DNA of 23,058 nt from DAOUAG01 sp034432935 (GTDB lineage Bacteria > Chloroflexota > Dehalococcoidia > SM23-28-2 > RBG-16-64-32): NCBI GenBank assembly GCA_034432935.1, contig DAOUBD010000042.1:1-23058 (forward strand). The letters are read 5' to 3'. Position 1 is the first letter of the stretch. The number at the start of each line of letters is the position of its first letter. The position numbers were made by a program, and so were the translations under genes. This document shows positions 1 through 6,632 of this stretch, one piece after another. The notes beneath the pieces are model-generated. The model made no database searches. It was given only the letters and a program-made list of their open reading frames with translations, and was not told the origin of the DNA.

Positions 1-458
1 ACGGTGTCCGGCACTGGCAGGACGGGAAGGGCCGCCCCGTGGCGCCGGGCCGTCTCCAACCCCTCTTGGATGAGGGCGGGGGTGACGAAAGGGCGGGCGC
101 CGTCGTGCACGGCGACGTAGCGGCACGGGGGCGTGCGGGAAGGGCCGGCAAGGGCCTGGAGGCCGGCTCGCACCGAGTCCTGGCGGCGGGGCCCGCCTAG
201 GCAGACCGCGGCGACCTTGCTGAAGCCACCCTCCTGTACCAGGCGCTGCGCCTGGGCGATGTTTCCCGATGAGGCCACGACAACGATGCTGGCGGTGGCC
301 CGAGAGCGCTGGAAGGCATCGAGGCTGTAGGCCAGCACGGGGCGCCCGCCGATGGTGGCGAAGAGCTTGTCGGCGCCCGCCATGCGTGCGGAGGCCCCGG
401 CGGCCAAGATGATGGCTGCGAGCTCTGCCGTCTCCGGTGCCTTAGGGGAGTCGCCCAC
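1..458 (-). CDS. ispD: 2-C-methyl-D-erythritol 4-phosphate cytidylyltransferase, N-terminal part (runs off window)
   Basis: IspD transfers CMP from CTP to methylerythritol phosphate, the third step of the non-mevalonate isoprenoid pathway, in the cytoplasm. About 152 residues are present and the C-terminal third lies outside the window. The reverse-strand reading shows the nucleotide-binding start LAAGASARM, then ADKLF (Lys for CTP contact), GGRPVLAYSL, a GGxxRxxSVRAGL stretch and VHDGARPFVTP, all in the order expected for the family. The chosen start is GTG at 458, about 14 codons before the first conserved strand; codons in that stretch look coding. There is no Shine-Dalgarno, but a TATAAT box lies 9 nt upstream, so the mRNA may be leaderless. 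The gene follows the VTT protein gene in the same direction and its promoter lies inside the end of that gene. A related nucleotidyltransferase (MobA-like) is a weaker alternative. Confidence 0.87.
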   Translation of the reverse strand, partial: MGDSPKAPETAELAAIILAAGASARMAGADKLFATIGGRPVLAYSLDAFQRSRATASIVVVASSGNIAQAQRLVQEGGFSKVAAVCLGGPRRQDSVRAGLQALAGPSRTPPCRYVAVHDGARPFVTPALIQEGLETARRHGAALPVLPVPDT

Positions 459-467
459 TACGCGGCG

Positions 468-498
468 ATTATACCGTCTAGGCGGCGAGGAGGGTGAA
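468..498 (-). promoter_or_regulatory. Probable ispD promoter, leaderless type
   Basis: A perfect TATAAT (473-468) lies on the minus strand 9 nt before the ispD GTG. The -35 region (TTCACC, 498-493, spacer 19) is weak. It sits across the stop codon of the preceding VTT gene, so ispD could be transcribed independently of the riboswitch-controlled gene upstream. Confidence 0.45.
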
Positions 499-1119
499 GA
501 CGGCTGCGCCGCCAGCGCCGGCGGCGGCCATCCAGATGTCCTTGATGACCTTGCCGGCCAGGACGGCCAGGAAGAAACGGCCCATGGGCATCTGAACGGC
601 TCCGGCAGCGAGGCCAGCGACATCGAACAGGGGGTTGGGCACGGTGGACATGAGGAACATGGTGATGGTCCCGTGGCGGTCCATCCAGCGGTGGATGCGA
701 GCGTACTCGGGCCTTTTTTCCACGACCAGGCGGCCGCCGTAACCGGCGGCGTAGCCGCTCAGCTCTCCCACGGCCTCGCCCAGGCCGGCGATGAGGCCCA
801 CCCAGAGGAAGGCCGGTATGCCCAAGAGGTTGCCGAGGAAGGCGCCGCCGCCGAAGACGCTAGCCGCCGCCGGAGAGGGCAGAAGGATGGAGGCAGCGCC
901 GATGAAGTTGACCAAGAAGAGGCCGACATAGCCGTAGGAGCGAAGGTTGCTGATGTCGGTGCTGAAGTAGAAGAAGGCGATGGCGAAGAAGGTGAGGAGC
1001 AGGGCGACGCCGACGAGGAGGGTGTACTCCAGCCGCCAAGCGAAGCGTGCCCTTCGATCTGGCGCCTCTGTCCGCTCCGCCTCACCCAAGCGCACTATAG
1101 CCCGTTCTCCCAGCGCCAT
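478..1119 (-). CDS. VTT-domain (DedA/TVP38/SNARE-associated family) membrane protein
   Basis: This is a 213-residue integral membrane protein. A short charged cytoplasmic N-terminus (1-28) is followed by a hydrophobic helix (about 30-52), paired hydrophobic stretches (about 63-110), the family-typical GEAVGELSGYAAGYGGR segment (about 113-128), then the re-entrant MFLMSTVPNPLFDVAGLAAGA stretch and a C-terminal helix. This is the VTT-domain (PF09335) pattern. Known relatives include DedA proteins needed for membrane integrity and, in some cases, undecaprenyl-phosphate or phosphatidylethanolamine flipping; the substrate here cannot be told from sequence. The ATG at 1119 has a modest GGAAGAG upstream. 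The leader carries a promoter, a c-di-AMP riboswitch and a terminator ending 22 nt before the start, so transcription should be switched off by c-di-AMP. ispD follows, overlapping the last bases with its promoter. Confidence 0.85.
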   Translation of the reverse strand: MALGERAIVRLGEAERTEAPDRRARFAWRLEYTLLVGVALLLTFFAIAFFYFSTDISNLRSYGYVGLFLVNFIGAASILLPSPAAASVFGGGAFLGNLLGIPAFLWVGLIAGLGEAVGELSGYAAGYGGRLVVEKRPEYARIHRWMDRHGTITMFLMSTVPNPLFDVAGLAAGAVQMPMGRFFLAVLAGKVIKDIWMAAAGAGGAAVFTLLAA

Positions 1120-1141
1120 CTTCTCTTCCGCCCCGCGGGGC

Positions 1142-1173
1142 TAAGAAAAGGGCGAGAGGCTGTCCTCTCGCCC
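1142..1173 (-). terminator. Intrinsic terminator of the c-di-AMP riboswitch
   Basis: Arms GGGCGAGAGG and CCTCTCGCCC (1173-1164 and 1159-1150) form a perfect 10-bp stem with a 4-nt loop. On the minus strand the stem is followed directly by TTTTCTT. It lies between the aptamer (ends 1186) and the VTT gene start (1119), the standard position of an expression platform. The GCGAG in its left arm could pair instead with CUCGC in the aptamer 3' side (about 1217-1213), a possible antiterminator; that pairing is inferred only. Confidence 0.85.
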
Positions 1174-1185
1174 CGTTCGAGCGTC

Positions 1186-1329
1186 AAACCTAGCCTCTCC
1201 TTCGTCCGCCTGCGAGGTTAGCTGACGGGTTCGGCGGGAAGGAGTCCGCCTGGCCTGCCGTGGGGCAGGCGTTCACCCCAAACTTCGGTTCCCCCGCTCC
1301 GCCATCGGCGGATTCGGCGTCTAGCGTTT
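1186..1329 (-). ncRNA. Cyclic di-AMP riboswitch (ydaO/yuaA leader) aptamer
   Basis: Read on the minus strand, the element contains the hallmark blocks of the ydaO/yuaA family (RF00379) in order: GCCGAAUCCG (1318-1309), GGGGGAACCG (1295-1286), GGGGUGAAC (1279-1271) and CCCGUCAGCUAACCUCG (1229-1213). A closing P1 helix can be drawn between AAACgCUAG (1329-1321) and CUAGGUUU (1193-1186) with one bulged G. The variable arm between them is the GC-rich hairpin near 1268-1250. The aptamer is followed by an intrinsic terminator and the VTT membrane protein gene. Members of this class bind c-di-AMP and usually favour termination when it is bound, so an OFF switch is expected. Recognised from conserved sequence, not from a covariance-model search. 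Confidence 0.92.
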
Positions 1330-1341
1330 TCTTCACCCTGC

Positions 1342-1371
1342 ACCCTAGCAGGGTGCTCTCAATAATGTCAA
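1342..1371 (-). promoter_or_regulatory. Promoter of the riboswitch-VTT transcript
   Basis: TTGACA (1371-1366), an 18-bp spacer and TAGGGT (1347-1342) lie on the minus strand. A start about 7 nt further on (near 1335) would fall just before the first base of the riboswitch P1 helix (1329). The -10 lies in a perfect 7-bp inverted repeat, GCACCCT/AGGGTGC (1340-1356), which could bind a protein. Confidence 0.65.
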
Positions 1372-1418
1372 CGCGCGAACCCCTCTGGGAGTTACACGTA
1401 GGGCGAAAAATTCTCCTG

Positions 1419-1651
1419 CCCGCTCATGCTTCGAGGGCCTCAGCATGAGCGGGGTGTGCGGGCCCACATTCCTTCCCGCTCGCCCTGAGGCACTCGAAGG
1501 GCGAACGGAGTTAGGCGCAGGGCCCATGCTTCCAGGGCCTCAGCATGAGCGGGGTGTGCGGGCGCAACATCCCTTGCCGCTCGTCCTGAGCCCCGTCGAA
1601 GGGCGAGCGGAGTATGCGGGCCGCCCATGCTTCGAGAACCTCAGCATGAGC
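1419..1651. repeat. Array of alternating palindromic repeats, A-B-A-B-A
   Basis: Five imperfect palindromes lie head to tail. Type A has arms GCTCATGCT/AGCATGAGC: 1419-1453 (12-bp arms), 1523-1554 and 1626-1651. Type B has arms CCGCTCGyCCT/AGGGCGAnCGG: 1476-1508 and 1577-1610. The copies share a core like TTCGAGnGCCTCAG, in either orientation. A 30-bp stretch at 1434-1463 recurs exactly at 1534-1563, a 100-bp period. They resemble the widespread intergenic REP/MITE-like palindromes of many bacteria. No open frame with coding character lies in 1372-1746. Confidence 0.85.
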
Positions 1652-1678
1652 CGCTAACCCCAACCGCGTGATCAGGGC

Positions 1679-1707
1679 TTGACAGGGCCGTACCCTTGGC
1701 CTAGCCT
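1679..1707 (+). promoter_or_regulatory. Promoter of the tetR gene
   Basis: TTGACA (1679-1684), 17-bp spacer, TAGCCT (1702-1707). The expected start near 1714 falls at the left edge of the 20-bp palindromic operator, so a bound repressor would block initiation. Confidence 0.7.
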
Positions 1708-1714
1708 GATTAGG

Positions 1715-1734
1715 CTGAATGAACGTTCATTCAG
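1715..1734. promoter_or_regulatory. Perfect 20-bp palindromic TetR operator
   Basis: CTGAATGAACGTTCATTCAG is a perfect palindrome 13 bp before the tetR start codon and right at the predicted transcription start, so it is almost surely the autoregulatory site of the adjacent TetR protein. The half-sites TGAATGA/TCATTCA with a 4-bp centre match the arrangement of the Bacillus subtilis FadR box as I recall it, though other TetR regulators use similar sites. Confidence 0.85.
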
Positions 1735-1746
1735 TGGTCCAGAGCC

Positions 1747-2382
1747 ATGTCCAAGGTCACCACTGCCCACCTCCTGGCCAGGCGCAACCAGATACTGGAC
1801 GCCGCCTGGGCCGTCTTCGCCCGCCAGGGCTACCACGGGAGTACCGTTCACGACATCGCCGCCGAAGCCGGCCTCTCGGCCGGGGCCATCTATCGTTACT
1901 TCCCGGGCAAGGAGGCCGTCCTCAAGGCCATCGTCGACCGCAATACGCAGCGCTATGGCGAGCTAGTGAGGGAGGTGCGGCAGGGCGTGCGCTCGCCGGC
2001 GGACGCGTTGCGGGCCATCGGCGAGACCATGTTCCTACAGTTCCAGGACCCCATGGTGGACACCCACATTCGGCTGGACGTGGAGCTGCGGGGCGAGGCG
2101 CTGCGGAACGACGCCCTTCGAGAGGCCTTCCGCCAGCAGTTGAGCTTCTGGCGCAGGGCCATGACGGAGATCCTGTGGCAGGCCCAGGCGGCGGGGCAGG
2201 TGCGGGGGGATATCGACGCGGAGTCCTTCATCGTCCTGGCCATCTGCGCCTACGAGGGGCTGCGTCAGTGGAAATTGCTGGACCCGGGGATGTTCCGTCC
2301 CAAGGAAGTATATGAGCTGATGATGTCCTTGGCCAGGCGGCCTGAGGCTCAGCAGGGAGACGGGAACGGGGGCCCACTGTGA
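1747..2382 (+). CDS. TetR/AcrR family transcriptional regulator
   Basis: This 211-residue repressor has the TetR DNA-binding domain at about residues 12-60: RRNQILDAAWAVFARQGY, then the helix-turn-helix STVHDIAAEAGLSAGAIYRYF and a GKEAVLKAIV continuation. The remaining all-helical part (about 65-200) is the ligand-binding and dimer domain, which does not reveal the ligand. The start ATG follows a promoter and a perfect palindrome, so it should repress itself. The next genes downstream on the same strand, an ABC-2 ATPase and permease, are the natural targets: no second copy of the operator was seen before them, so control would act through read-through from the tetR promoter. The 227-bp gap between tetR and the ABC genes holds an A-B-A palindrome array. 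Confidence 0.92.
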   Translation: MSKVTTAHLLARRNQILDAAWAVFARQGYHGSTVHDIAAEAGLSAGAIYRYFPGKEAVLKAIVDRNTQRYGELVREVRQGVRSPADALRAIGETMFLQFQDPMVDTHIRLDVELRGEALRNDALREAFRQQLSFWRRAMTEILWQAQAAGQVRGDIDAESFIVLAICAYEGLRQWKLLDPGMFRPKEVYELMMSLARRPEAQQGDGNGGPL

Positions 2383-2431
2383 TGCGGGTCATAGCGCGGG
2401 GAAGGACCCCGCTGCTAGGGTGCGGACGGCC

Positions 2432-2566
2432 CATGCTTCTAGGGCCTCAGCATGAGCGGAGTTGCGCTTGCCGTACCGCGTATCTTGCCGCTCGCCCTTC
2501 GAGTGCCTCAGGGCGAACGGAGCCTAGCGGCATGGCGGCTCATGCTTCGAGAGCCTCAGCATGAGC
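2432..2566. repeat. Second palindromic repeat array, A-B-A
   Basis: Copies are A (2432-2457), B (2488-2520) and A (2538-2566). The B copy here has its core in the opposite orientation to the B copy at 1476-1508 (TTCGAGTGCCTCAG against CTGAGGCACTCGAA) while keeping the same arms. The array fills most of the 2383-2609 gap between tetR and the ABC transporter; if transcribed, the stems could attenuate or protect the mRNA. No promoter was recognised in this gap. Confidence 0.85.
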
Positions 2567-2609
2567 GGGGGATAGGCGCGTCGATGACGGTCAACCTGGG
2601 AGGAGCGCG

Positions 2610-3578
2610 ATGACCACTGCCACCGGCGGCGCTGTCGCTGGGCCCATAGCCGGGGAGGGACCCGACCCGGTGCTGGCCGTACAGGGGCTGACCAAGCGCT
2701 ACGGACCCCTGACTGCCGTCGACGGCATCTCCTTCACGGTGCAGCGGGGCGAGACCTTCGGCATGCTGGGGCCCAACGGCGCAGGGAAGACGACCACGCT
2801 GGAGATGATCGAGGGGCTGCGCGAGCCCGACGCCGGCGCCATATCCTTCATGGGCATGGACGCTCTGCGCCGCCGGCGGGCGATGCAGGAGCGGGTCGGC
2901 GTTCAGCTCCAGGCCCAGGCTCTGTGGCCAGAGCTAACGGTGGAGGAGACGCTGCGGGTCTTCCAGTCTCTGTTCCGCAAGAGGGTGCCGGTGGAGGAGC
3001 TGCTAGAACGATTCTCGCTGGCCGAAAAGCGGAACGCGCGGGTGAAGGGGCTATCGGGTGGCCAGAGGCAGCGGCTCTCCGTGGCGACGGCGTTGGTCAA
3101 CGACCCCGACCTGGTGTTCTTGGATGAACCCACGACGGGTTTGGACCCCCAGGCGCGCCGCAGCTTTTGGGACCTGATCCGCGAGATGAAGCGGGACGGC
3201 AAGACCGTGCTGATCACGACCCATTACATGGACGAGGCCGAGGAGCTTTGCGACCGGGTGGCCATTATGGACCACGGACGCATCATCGCCCTTGACACGC
3301 CCCGGCGCCTGGTCAGGTCGCTGGCCTCCGATAGCACCATCGAGTGTATCTTCGAGATGCCAGTGCCCAGGGAGGAATTGCTGGGACTCCCGGGGGTGCG
3401 GGACGTGCGGAGCGAGGACGGCACCAACCTCATCTTCAGCAACGATGTTTCGTCCAGTTTGGCTGGCCTGATGCGCCTGGCCGAGGGGGAGGGCCGAAGG
3501 GTGCAGAGCCTGCTTGTGCGCTCCGCCACCCTGGAGGACGTCTTCATCGCCCTTACCGGCAGGAGGCTACGGGACTAG
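2610..3578 (+). CDS. ABC-2 type transporter, ATP-binding protein (DrrA/CcmA-like)
   Basis: This 322-residue ATPase powers the permease encoded 2 bp downstream. It carries Walker A GPNGAGKT (54-61), the Q-loop near 99-102 (VQLQAQ), the signature LSGGQRQRLSVA (148-159), Walker B LVFLDEP (168-174) followed by TTGLDP, and the H-loop TTHYMDEAEELCDR. The C-terminal 90 residues form the extension common to DrrA-type subunits of drug, polysaccharide or antibiotic exporters. The ATG is preceded by GGGAGGAG (2598-2605). An N-terminal lead of about 20 residues before VLAVQGLTKRYG is longer than usual. The substrate is not evident; linkage to a TetR repressor suggests export of a toxic or lipophilic compound, which is inference. 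Confidence 0.93.
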   Translation: MTTATGGAVAGPIAGEGPDPVLAVQGLTKRYGPLTAVDGISFTVQRGETFGMLGPNGAGKTTTLEMIEGLREPDAGAISFMGMDALRRRRAMQERVGVQLQAQALWPELTVEETLRVFQSLFRKRVPVEELLERFSLAEKRNARVKGLSGGQRQRLSVATALVNDPDLVFLDEPTTGLDPQARRSFWDLIREMKRDGKTVLITTHYMDEAEELCDRVAIMDHGRIIALDTPRRLVRSLASDSTIECIFEMPVPREELLGLPGVRDVRSEDGTNLIFSNDVSSSLAGLMRLAEGEGRRVQSLLVRSATLEDVFIALTGRRLRD

Positions 3579-3580
3579 GC

Positions 3581-4660
3581 ATGAACGTCCGCGCCCTGCT
3601 GGAGCTGACGGCGGCCCAGGCCAAGATCCTGTGGCGCAACGTCTCCTTCTGGCTCATAAGCATCTTTCTGGCCGTGCTCTCCATGCTGGTCTTCGGCTGG
3701 CTGTTCCGGCCGGGATCCCAGCCCTTCGAGCTGGGATTCGTGGACGAAGACCGGACCGAGGCCTCGCGATCGCTGGGAGAAGCCTTTGCTTCATTGGAGA
3801 CCATCGACTACAGGACGGGGGCCAGAGATGCGGAGCTGCGCTCGTTGAAGGACGGGCAGCGCGGAGCCGTGGTGATAGTGCCGGAGGGCTTCGGGGAGGC
3901 AGTTCGCTCCGGCGGCGCGGACATAGAGGTGTACTACGACAACTCCAACCCGGTGCGTATCGGCTACATCACGGCCACTATCGAGGCCACGGTGAAGGCC
4001 TACAACGAGGGGCTAGGGGGTCAGCGAGAGGCGGTGCGCCTGGAGAGCCGGGCGATGGACACCAGGACGGTGCGTTTCGTTGACTTCCTGGTGCCGGGGA
4101 TGGTCGGAATGACCATCATGTTCACCAATCTGGCGGTGGGGTTCCTGATGGTTAACTGGCGGGAGATGGGTATTCTGCGCCGGCTGGGGGTGACCCCGTT
4201 GCAGCCCGGCGTCCTTATCGCCAGCCAGGCGGCCTCCTTCGCCCTGGTCTCGGTGGTGCAGACGGCCCTGATTCTTACCATCGCCCGGCTGGTCTTCGGT
4301 GTACGGATTGAGGGCAGTTACCTTTGGTTGGCGCTGACCTGCCTGGCGGGCGTCCTGTGCATGCTGTCCCTGGGGTATACCATCGCCAGTTTCGCCCGGA
4401 CGGTTCAGTCCTTCAGCGCCTTTCAGCAGCTCTTGGCCTTCCCCATGCTGTTCCTGGGCCGCTCCTACTTCCCTATTGACCCGCCGCCAGCCCTCCAGCC
4501 GCTGGTGCAGGCGGTGCCCCTTACGCACCTGAACGATGCGCTGCGAGAGATCATCAACCATGGGGCTGGCCCGGGGGCGGTGTGGTCCAGTTGGCTCATC
4601 CTGCTGGGCTGGGCCCTGGCCGGTTTCGTCGTTTCCATCCGCTTATTCCGCTGGCAGTAG
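3581..4660 (+). CDS. ABC-2 type transporter permease
   Basis: This 359-residue membrane subunit pairs with the preceding ATPase. One N-terminal transmembrane helix (about 20-42, SFWLISIFLAVLSMLVFGWL) is followed by an extracytoplasmic domain of some 140 residues containing VYYDNSNP, then a cluster of five hydrophobic helices from about residue 170 to the end. This is the standard ABC2_membrane_3-like topology. MGILRRLGVTPL is the typical cytoplasmic coupling segment and FLGRSYFPID the usual loop before the last helices. The start ATG at 3581 was chosen because it begins 2 nt after the ATPase stop and AGGAGG lies at 3561-3566; the open frame continues further upstream inside the ATPase gene but that part is a shadow. 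Confidence 0.92.
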   Translation: MNVRALLELTAAQAKILWRNVSFWLISIFLAVLSMLVFGWLFRPGSQPFELGFVDEDRTEASRSLGEAFASLETIDYRTGARDAELRSLKDGQRGAVVIVPEGFGEAVRSGGADIEVYYDNSNPVRIGYITATIEATVKAYNEGLGGQREAVRLESRAMDTRTVRFVDFLVPGMVGMTIMFTNLAVGFLMVNWREMGILRRLGVTPLQPGVLIASQAASFALVSVVQTALILTIARLVFGVRIEGSYLWLALTCLAGVLCMLSLGYTIASFARTVQSFSAFQQLLAFPMLFLGRSYFPIDPPPALQPLVQAVPLTHLNDALREIINHGAGPGAVWSSWLILLGWALAGFVVSIRLFRWQ

Positions 4661-4721
4661 CTAGCCCCGACAGGAGCCCTGACGGGCCGTTCGGCCTGGC
4701 GGTTATGGGCCGGGAGCACCC

Positions 4722-4750
4722 TTGTCCGGAATGAACCTACTGGCTACGAT
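4722..4750 (+). promoter_or_regulatory. Promoter of the dsbA-like/vkor pair
   Basis: TTGTCC (4722-4727), a 17-bp spacer and TACGAT (4745-4750). A start near 4757 leaves a leader of about 27 nt containing GGGAAGGAG (4765-4773), well placed for the GTG at 4784. Confidence 0.55.
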
Positions 4751-4783
4751 GAAGCGCAGGGGGTGGGAAGGAGCCATTCTACG

Positions 4784-5500
4784 GTGGTGAAAAGGCGCAG
4801 GAGCCCCCGTCTGGGCGGGGGTCTGGGGGCGAACCAGTGGCGGGTGTACCTGGCGGGAGGAGCCGTCGCCCTGGGCCTCGTGGGCGCCATCATCCTGGTT
4901 GGCGTGGCTACCCGAACGGGGGGCGAAGGCGGCAGCCCCGGGGCCCCGATCGTGGTGCCGACGCAGCGGCCGGACGTTGTGGCCCGGGATGGTATGACCT
5001 ATGGGCGTCCCGACGCCCCAGTGACGGTCGTGGAATACCTGGACTTCCAGTGCCCGGTGTGCCGCCGGGCGGAGGTAGGGTTGCTGCCCATCATCGAGAA
5101 AGAGTACATCGCTACCGGCAAGGCGCGGCTGGAGGTCCATCCCATCGCCATTCTGGGTGACGAGTCGGTGCTGGCGGCCGAGGCGGCCCAGTGCGCCGGG
5201 GAGCAGGGGAAGTTCTGGGAGTTCCACGACATCCTCTTCGCCAACCAGGCAGGGGAGAACAGGGGCGCCTTCAGTAAGGAGCGGTTGAAGCAGATGGCGG
5301 AGGCGCTGCAGTTGGATACGCAGGCCTTTGGCTCTTGTCTGGACTCCGGCCGCTATGAGGGGGCCGTGAAGGAGGCCACACAGGCTTCCAAGAACGTGGG
5401 AGTTCAGGGCACGCCGACCTTCTTCGTCAATGGGGTTCGGGCCGAGAACTCGGTGGATGGCCTGCGGAAGGCCATCGAGGCAGCCCTGGCTGGAGGCTAG
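4784..5500 (+). CDS. Membrane-anchored DsbA-like thiol:disulfide oxidoreductase
   Basis: This 238-residue protein has an arginine-rich cytoplasmic N-terminus, one transmembrane helix (about 20-41) and an extracytoplasmic thioredoxin fold of the Thioredoxin_4/DsbA type. The active site is CPVC (90-93) in the context DFQCPVCRRAE, and the cis-proline loop is GTPTFFVNG (from 209). Two more cysteines (about 137 and 185) could form a structural disulfide. It should oxidise cysteines in exported proteins and be reoxidised by the VKOR encoded next. GTG at 4784 was preferred over the further-upstream GTG at 4763, because the GGGAAGGAG site (4765-4773) lies inside the longer reading and 10 nt before 4784; GTG at 4787 is also possible. 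Confidence 0.9.
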   Translation: MVKRRRSPRLGGGLGANQWRVYLAGGAVALGLVGAIILVGVATRTGGEGGSPGAPIVVPTQRPDVVARDGMTYGRPDAPVTVVEYLDFQCPVCRRAEVGLLPIIEKEYIATGKARLEVHPIAILGDESVLAAEAAQCAGEQGKFWEFHDILFANQAGENRGAFSKERLKQMAEALQLDTQAFGSCLDSGRYEGAVKEATQASKNVGVQGTPTFFVNGVRAENSVDGLRKAIEAALAGG

Positions 5501-5510
5501 GGCCCGGGCG

Positions 5511-5978
5511 GTGGCAAGGGGCACAGATGGCGGCCGGCTGCCGTGGCTGTTGCTGGCCCTCCTTTGTTTGCCGGGCCTGGCGGCGGCATCCTACCTGACC
5601 TATTCCCACTACGCCGGCCAGCCTACGGTCTGTAGCGGCATAGGCAACTGTGAGCTGGTGCAGACCAGCGAGTACTCGGCCATCGCCGGGGTTCCGGTGG
5701 CGGTCATGGGGCTGCTGTACTTCGTGGCGCTGGCAGCCATCGCCTTGGGCCGCCTGCTGCGAGCGCCGCTGGCGGTGGAGTGGGCCGCGCCGGCGGTCTT
5801 CTCTCTGGCGTTGGGCGGGACGGCCTTCGTGGCCTACCTCACGAGCATCGAGCTCTTTGTCCTCCATGCTATCTGCATCTGGTGCGTATCGGTGGCGGTC
5901 ATGACGGTGCTGAGCCTGGGGCTGGCCGTGTGGGCGAGGATCGCCGAGGGGCAGGCGGCGCCTACGATGGCTCGGTGA
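5511..5978 (+). CDS. Vitamin K epoxide reductase (VKOR) family protein
   Basis: This 155-residue membrane protein with four predicted helices reoxidises DsbA-like partners and passes electrons to quinone, as shown for bacterial VKOR homologues. It has the periplasmic loop cysteines C41 and C47 (VCSGIGNCELV), a conserved serine/tyrosine stretch (SEYSAIAGVP) and the quinone-proximal CIWC pair (122-125) in the fourth helix region. GTG at 5511 was chosen: GGAGG lies at 5492-5496 and hydrophobic sequence starts soon after. The frame is open far upstream inside the previous gene, but that is out-of-frame shadow. The gene starts 10 nt after the DsbA-like gene, so they form one operon. Its last 17 bp overlap, tail to tail, the 3' end of the HAD gene on the other strand. 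Confidence 0.92.
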   Translation: MARGTDGGRLPWLLLALLCLPGLAAASYLTYSHYAGQPTVCSGIGNCELVQTSEYSAIAGVPVAVMGLLYFVALAAIALGRLLRAPLAVEWAAPAVFSLALGGTAFVAYLTSIELFVLHAICIWCVSVAVMTVLSLGLAVWARIAEGQAAPTMAR

Positions 5979-6624
5979 GGAAGGGCCAGACGCGGGGATC
6001 GTCCAGTCTGGGCACCACGAGGTCCGCTTCCGCCAAGAGCTCTGGCGGGCGCGTGGTGCTCACGGCGATGACCCGCATGCCGGCAGCCTTGCCCGCGGCG
6101 ACGCCTTGAGGGGCGTCCTCGATGACAACGCAGGCCTGGGGTGGCACCGCCAAGCGGCCTGCCGCGATGAGGAACCCCTCCGGATCAGGCTTGCCTCGGG
6201 CTGCGTCCTCTTCGCCCACCAGGGCATCCAGGAGGTCTTTGGCCCCGAGCTCTGTGAGGACGGCGGCGATGTTGCGGCGCGGCGTGGAAGAGACGATGGC
6301 CTGCCTAAGGCCAGCCTGCTGCGCCCTGCGCAGGAGCGGGATGGCGCCGGGCAGCGCCCGTACGCGGCCGCGAAGGAGACGGCGGAAGATGGCCTCCTTT
6401 TGGGTCGCCAAGCGGCGCGCCTCAGACCGCCCGATCTGACCCAGGAGGGTTTGCAGAATGGCCTCATTGCGCAAGCCCAGCAGCTCCTTGCGGAAGCGCT
6501 CCTCGGACAACACCACACCCCTGGCTCCGAGAACCCGTCGGTAGGCCTCGTAGTGGAAGGGGGCGCTATCGACGATGACGCCGTCCAGGTCCCAGAGGAT
6601 GGCGGAAACAGCGCCCGATGCCAT
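5962..6624 (-). CDS. HAD-superfamily hydrolase, beta-phosphoglucomutase-like
   Basis: This 220-residue protein has all four HAD motifs: motif I WDLDGVIVDS with the nucleophile and acid/base Asp12 and Asp14, motif II IVSST, motif III Lys in RGKPDPEGF, and motif IV VIEDAPQGVAAGKAAGM. The helical cap between motifs I and II (FHYEAYRRVL, LRNEAILQTL) is the small C1 cap of the PgmB/GPH-like subfamily. It probably acts as a sugar-phosphate mutase or phosphatase; the exact substrate is open. The ATG at 6624 starts 8 nt after the stop of the oxidoreductase gene; a longer reading exists upstream but lies over that gene. No clear Shine-Dalgarno, as expected for a translationally coupled last gene of this operon. 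Confidence 0.9.
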   Translation of the reverse strand: MASGAVSAILWDLDGVIVDSAPFHYEAYRRVLGARGVVLSEERFRKELLGLRNEAILQTLLGQIGRSEARRLATQKEAIFRRLLRGRVRALPGAIPLLRRAQQAGLRQAIVSSTPRRNIAAVLTELGAKDLLDALVGEEDAARGKPDPEGFLIAAGRLAVPPQACVVIEDAPQGVAAGKAAGMRVIAVSTTRPPELLAEADLVVPRLDDPRVWPFLTEPS

Positions 6625-6632
6625 CGGCGGCG

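Noticed and set aside
352..1221. Long plus-strand reading frame opposite the VTT gene and riboswitch
   Set aside because: The opposite strand has clear VTT-family motifs and a riboswitch; this frame is a mirror of high-GC codon bias with no family features.
4684..4697. Hairpin GGGCC-GTTC-GGCCT after the permease as a terminator
   Set aside because: The stem is only 5 bp with a G-T pair and there is no U-tract.
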